Shown in pieces: positions 60,737-64,000 of a DNA stretch of 64,000 nt. Every line of letters starts with the position of its first letter. The first letter of the stretch is position 1. The notes beneath the pieces are model-generated. The model ran no database searches. It was not told where the DNA came from and was given only the letters and a program-made list of their open reading frames with translations. This DNA is from JACVRW01 sp963764665 (GTDB taxonomy: Bacteria; Actinomycetota; Thermoleophilia; Solirubrobacterales; Thermoleophilaceae), in NCBI GenBank assembly GCA_963764665.1, contig CAVXTL010000015.1:1-64000 (forward strand), read 5' to 3'. Position numbers and translations under genes: made by a program.

Positions 60737-62170
60737 GTGGCCGGCGACCGTCTCAGCGCGCTAGACGCTTCTTTCCTGCATATCGAGAACTCGTCAGCCC
60801 ACATGCACGTGGCCTCGGTGATGCTGTTCGAAGGGCCTCCTCCCCCCTACGAGGAGCTGCTCGAGGCGATCGAGCGGCGACTCGGGCTCGTGCCGCGCTA
60901 CCGCCAGCGCCTGGCCTACGTTCCGATGGGTCAGGGACGCCCGCGCTGGGTCGATGACCCCCACCTGAACCTCAGGTACCACGTACGGGTGACGGCACTG
61001 CCGTCACCGGGGTCGGAGGAGCAGCTCATGGACCTGGCCGGCCGGGTCTTCTCCCAGCAGCTAGACCGCGACAAGCCGCTGTGGGAGATCTGGCTCGTGG
61101 AGGGCCTCGAGGACGATCGCTTCGCGCTGCTCGCCAAGACGCACCACGCCCTCGTGGACGGCGTCTCCGGCATCGACATCGTCTCGGTGCTGTTCGACAC
61201 CTCCCCCGAGCCCGCCGCCCCGCCGTCCGAGGGCCAGCGCTGGCTCCCGCGCCCGGTGCCCAGCGGCGCGCAGATGCTCGGCGAGGCGCTCCTCGAGCGC
61301 GCCACCGTTCCCGGCGAGGTCGCCCGTACGGTGCGCGCCGTCTTCCGTGGCCCGCGCCGAGTGCTGGACGGCCTGAAGAACGCCGCCGTGGGCGTCGGCG
61401 CGATGGCGTGGGCGGGCCTGAATCCGGCGCCCGCATCGCCCTACAACGCGCCGATCGGCCCGCATCGCCGCTTTACGTGGGTGCGTGCGGAGCTCCGCGA
61501 CATCAAGGCGATCAAGGACTCGCTCGGCGGCACCGTCAACGACGTGGTGCTGGCCACCGTGGCCGGTGCGCTCGGCCGCCACCTCCGCCGTCGCGGCCAC
61601 CAGACCGACGGGCTCGAGCTCAAGGCGATGATCCCTGTCAGCGTTCGCTCCGACGTGGAGCGCGGCTCGCTCGGAAACCGCGTGGCGGCGATGATGGCCC
61701 CGCTCCCCGTGTGGTGCCAGGAGCCCGTGGCGCGTCTGGACCTCGTTCGCCAGGAGCTGGGCAACCTGAAGCAGAGCGGCCAGGCCGTGGGTGCCCAGGT
61801 GCTCACCGACCTGAGCGGATTCGCGCCTCCCACGATCATGGACCAGGCGGCACGCCTGATGTCGCGCCAGCGCTTCTTCAATCTGGTGGTCACGAACGTG
61901 CCCGGCCCCCAGTTCCCGCTCTACCTGGCGGGGCGGCGGATGCTCGACCCGTTCCCGATGGTGCCGCTGGCCGCCGGTCAGGGCCTGGGTGTCGCCCTGC
62001 TCTCCTATGACGGCAAGATCAACTTCGGCCTCGTGGGCGACTACGACATGCTCTGGGACCTCGACGAGCTCGCGGACGACGTGCGGGCATCGCTGGCCGA
62101 GCTGGCGGACACCGCCGGCGTGAGGCTCACCTCCATCGACCCGCGCTCCTCAGAGACCGTGGAGGCATGA
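60737..62170 (+). CDS. Wax ester synthase / diacylglycerol acyltransferase (WS/DGAT)
   Basis: 477-residue acyl-CoA acyltransferase of the storage-lipid family. The catalytic H-H-x-x-x-D-G motif is T-H-H-A-L-V-D-G near residue 136; the family starts with L-S-A-L-D-A-S-F-L, and N-D-V-V-L-A and N-V-P-G-P-Q-F-P-L-Y are conserved in the second half. It makes wax esters or triacylglycerol. GTG start with TAGGAGG. It overlaps the ybaK-type gene. Confidence 0.95.
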   Translation: MAGDRLSALDASFLHIENSSAHMHVASVMLFEGPPPPYEELLEAIERRLGLVPRYRQRLAYVPMGQGRPRWVDDPHLNLRYHVRVTALPSPGSEEQLMDLAGRVFSQQLDRDKPLWEIWLVEGLEDDRFALLAKTHHALVDGVSGIDIVSVLFDTSPEPAAPPSEGQRWLPRPVPSGAQMLGEALLERATVPGEVARTVRAVFRGPRRVLDGLKNAAVGVGAMAWAGLNPAPASPYNAPIGPHRRFTWVRAELRDIKAIKDSLGGTVNDVVLATVAGALGRHLRRRGHQTDGLELKAMIPVSVRSDVERGSLGNRVAAMMAPLPVWCQEPVARLDLVRQELGNLKQSGQAVGAQVLTDLSGFAPPTIMDQAARLMSRQRFFNLVVTNVPGPQFPLYLAGRRMLDPFPMVPLAAGQGLGVALLSYDGKINFGLVGDYDMLWDLDELADDVRASLAELADTAGVRLTSIDPRSSETVEA

Positions 62171-62631
62171 GGGACAGGGTCGCCGCCAGCGCTCGCTCGC
62201 TGGGGCTCGTGGTGGAGGTGCAGCGATTGGAGCGCTCGACGCGCACCGTCAGCGACGCTGCCATCGCGATGGGCTGCCAGGAGGCGGAGATAGCGAAGTC
62301 GATCGTGTTCGTGGCCGACGGCGATCCGGTCGTGTGCGTCGCGTCCGGGCGCCACCGCATCGACCCCGACAAGCTGGCCGACGCGCTCGACGTGGCCGAG
62401 GTGCGCCAGGCGGGCGCGGACGAGGTGCGCGCCGCCACCGGCTTTGCGATCGGGGGCGTGCCGCCCTTCGGGCACGACCTGCCGGTGATCCTGGACGAGG
62501 ACCTGATGCTCCACGAGCGCGTGTGGGCGGCGGCGGGCGACCCGCACAGCCTGTTCGCCATAGATCCGCGTGAGCTCGCCCGCTGCACGAGCGCGCGCGT
62601 GGCCGCCGTCGGCAGCGACGGCGAGAGCTAG
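62167..62631 (+). CDS. YbaK/EbsC-type aminoacyl-tRNA deacylase
   Basis: 154-residue editing-domain protein of the YbaK/ProX superfamily that hydrolyses mischarged tRNAs. Features: A-K-S-I-V-F-V-A-D-G near residue 43, G-R-H-R-I-D-P-D-K, and the C-terminal A-T-G-F-A-I-G-G-V-P-P-F-G-H with the family's glycine-proline loop. Overlaps the WS/DGAT stop by 4 nt, but has no obvious functional tie to lipid storage. Confidence 0.93.
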   Translation: MRDRVAASARSLGLVVEVQRLERSTRTVSDAAIAMGCQEAEIAKSIVFVADGDPVVCVASGRHRIDPDKLADALDVAEVRQAGADEVRAATGFAIGGVPPFGHDLPVILDEDLMLHERVWAAAGDPHSLFAIDPRELARCTSARVAAVGSDGES

Positions 62632-62649
62632 ACCCACCGACAGGACCGC

Positions 62650-64000
62650 ATGCGACCATCTCCCGCCATGCGCCGGGCGGCGTCGCATGCACGCGGGGTG
62701 GTTGCTGCGCTGGCCGTGGTGGGTCTGGTCTCCATTGCCGCCGACTACGCCGGACCGCCCCCGTCCGCGCCGGCCGGTGAGGCGGCTGCCGCGGTTGTGG
62801 CCACCCCCGTCGCCGCCAAGGCTCCGGGCACCTTTCCGAGCCGCGCGCGAGTGAGGGCGGCACGTCAGTTCATCGCCCGCCGTGCCGGCATCCGCTCGTT
62901 TGCCCTGATCGACTCCCGCGGACGCCTGTACGGCTACGCGCCGCGGCGCGCCTACGTGTCGGCCAGCGTGACCAAGGCGATGCTGCTGGTGGCGTATCTC
63001 CGCCAGATCGGGCGGCGCGCCCCCACCGCGGAGGAGAAGGCGTTGCTCGGCCCGATGATCACGGTCTCCGACAACCGCCGGGCCGACGACGTGTACGGCC
63101 GGGTGGGCGACGCCGGCCTGCTGAGCGTGGCGCGGCGGGCCCGCATGCGCCACTTCGCCACGGCCGGGTACTGGGCCAGCGCGAGCATCACCGCGGTCGA
63201 CCAGGCGCGCCTGTTCCTGCGGGTGGACCGGCTCGTGCCCAAGCGCAACCGCTCCTACGCCCGCCGGCTGCTTGCGTCCATCGTGGCGTACGAGCGCTGG
63301 GGCTTCTCCCGCTACGCCAAGCGCGCCGGCTACCGGGCGTTCTTCAAGGGCGGCTGGCGCGGCACCGCCTCCGGTCGGCTCGTCCATGAGGCGGCGCTGT
63401 TCCAGCACGGGCGCACCAGGTTCGCCATGGCGGTGCTCACGGACGGCAACCCCACGCACGACTACGGCACCGCGACGCTGCGCGGCGTGGCCGCCCGCAT
63501 CTTCCGCGGCGAGCGCCCGCGGCCTGCCCGCGGCGCGGCCTCCCGGCAGGCCCTGCGACGCGCGGGCCTCGAGGACGTGCTCGACCGTGCACCGGGCATC
63601 CGTGTGGAGCCCGCCTACGGCAGCGACCGCAACCTGACCGGCCGGCCCCTGCCCGGCTACTGCCGCCCGTGGGCCTACCTGCTCGGCTCGGCCGCCCAGG
63701 ATTTGGCGAAGGTTCAGCGCCGGGTCCGCCGTGCCGGCCACGGCCTCCTGGTGCTGGACGCCTACCGGCCCGCCCGCGCATCGAGGGCGCTCGTGCGCTG
63801 GGCGCGCCGGAGCGGGCGCTCCGACCTCGTGGGCACCTACATCGCAAAGCGGAGCCGCCACAACCTCGGCAGCGCCGTGGACCTGACGCTCGTACGGCTG
63901 CGTGACGGGCGCAGGCTGCGGATGGGCACGGGTTACGACCACCTCGGCCCGCGCGCGCACACGCTCGCCGCCAGGGGCCGGGCGCTGCGCAACCGGCTCG
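62650..64000 (+). CDS. Serine hydrolase fused to VanX-type D-Ala-D-Ala dipeptidase (3' end outside window)
   Basis: An open frame of at least 450 codons reaching the window end, hence partial. A signal-type N-terminus (V-V-A-A-L-A-V-V-G-L-V-S) is followed by a class A beta-lactamase-like domain (about 70-290): S-V-T-K as the S-x-x-K motif, V-S-D-N-R-R as S-D-N and F-K-G-G-W as the K-[TS]-G strand. From about 325 on comes a VanX/DdpX-like domain with N-L-T-G-R-P-L-P-G-Y, L-D-A-Y-R-P-A-R-A and the zinc motif S-R-H-N-L-G-S-A-V-D-L-T-L. The E-x-x-H part lies beyond 64000. It probably acts on muropeptides or D-Ala-D-Ala outside the cell. ATG at 62650, 18 nt after the ybaK-type gene. Confidence 0.83.
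   Translation, partial: MRPSPAMRRAASHARGVVAALAVVGLVSIAADYAGPPPSAPAGEAAAAVVATPVAAKAPGTFPSRARVRAARQFIARRAGIRSFALIDSRGRLYGYAPRRAYVSASVTKAMLLVAYLRQIGRRAPTAEEKALLGPMITVSDNRRADDVYGRVGDAGLLSVARRARMRHFATAGYWASASITAVDQARLFLRVDRLVPKRNRSYARRLLASIVAYERWGFSRYAKRAGYRAFFKGGWRGTASGRLVHEAALFQHGRTRFAMAVLTDGNPTHDYGTATLRGVAARIFRGERPRPARGAASRQALRRAGLEDVLDRAPGIRVEPAYGSDRNLTGRPLPGYCRPWAYLLGSAAQDLAKVQRRVRRAGHGLLVLDAYRPARASRALVRWARRSGRSDLVGTYIAKRSRHNLGSAVDLTLVRLRDGRRLRMGTGYDHLGPRAHTLAARGRALRNRL

Overview
The window is a GC-rich, tightly packed chromosomal segment of an actinobacterium. I infer the class Thermoleophilia (Solirubrobacterales-like). The evidence is the very high G+C at third codon positions, GTG and TTG starts, 4-nt ATGA/GTGA gene overlaps, many genes with a TANNNT -10 box only 6-9 nt before the start codon (leaderless mRNAs), and lineage-typical proteins (a secreted protein with NN-D-R repeats, a DUF6411-type small membrane protein, a WS/DGAT acyltransferase). 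No rRNA, tRNA, insertion sequence, prophage or CRISPR array was seen; this is core genome, and its interest lies in variants of core genes.

Layout. 1-1233: TPR protein, a small unknown gene, dtd. 1277-11870: an aldehyde dehydrogenase whose frame runs without a stop into rimP, then the translation/transcription operon rimP-nusA-ylxR-infB-ylxP-rbfA-nrnA-truB-ribF-rpsO-peroxiredoxin-DsbA-like. 11956-19933: secreted M14 carboxypeptidase with an EF-hand-like loop, pnp, M16 peptidase, dapB, beta-propeller lipoprotein. 19941-25872: PAS-GGDEF-EAL protein, DUF3052, dapA, rnj, secreted repeat protein. 25928-33224: two-component system, ftsK, RodZ-like protein, cinA, thpR. 33246-38686: recA behind a damage-type promoter, recX, a strongly structured leader, rny, glycolipid-binding protein, miaB. 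38688-44932: siderophore-type binding lipoprotein, miaA, a DapF homologue without either catalytic cysteine, dapL, DUF429, hflX, dut. 45019-51259: an isolated pilB, and a reverse-strand operon of class II amidotransferase, lipid kinase, murT, a methyltransferase and gatD. 51327-57956: degenerate tyrosine-phosphatase-like protein, HAD phosphatase and cyclophilin lipoprotein diverging from a shared -10 box, CnoX-like thioredoxin, DivIVA-like protein, pdxH, lipocalin-type protein, SDR. 58106-64000: a broken SnoaL gene, dinB, an RlpA-like wall protein under a c-di-AMP riboswitch with a LexA-type box at its promoter, WS/DGAT, YbaK, and a beta-lactamase-fold/VanX fusion cut by the window end.

How the genes fit together. 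dapA, dapB, dapL and dapF outline the one-step aminotransferase route to diaminopimelate. MurT/GatD amidate lipid II, and the RlpA-like protein and VanX fusion act on the wall, so cell-envelope biogenesis is a recurrent theme. RNA decay is well represented (pnp, rnj, rny, nrnA). recA/recX and dinB carry the damage response.

Four places show a broken reading frame or a lost stop or start: the ALDH-rimP junction, the start of ylxR, the middle of the gene at 25144-25872, and the SnoaL remnant. Raw reads are needed to separate assembly indels from biology. The most noteworthy biological observations are the cysteine-less DapF, the methyltransferase inside murT-gatD, the c-di-AMP riboswitch plus LexA-type box in front of the RlpA-like gene, the hairpin-rich rny leader, and the serine hydrolase-VanX fusion.
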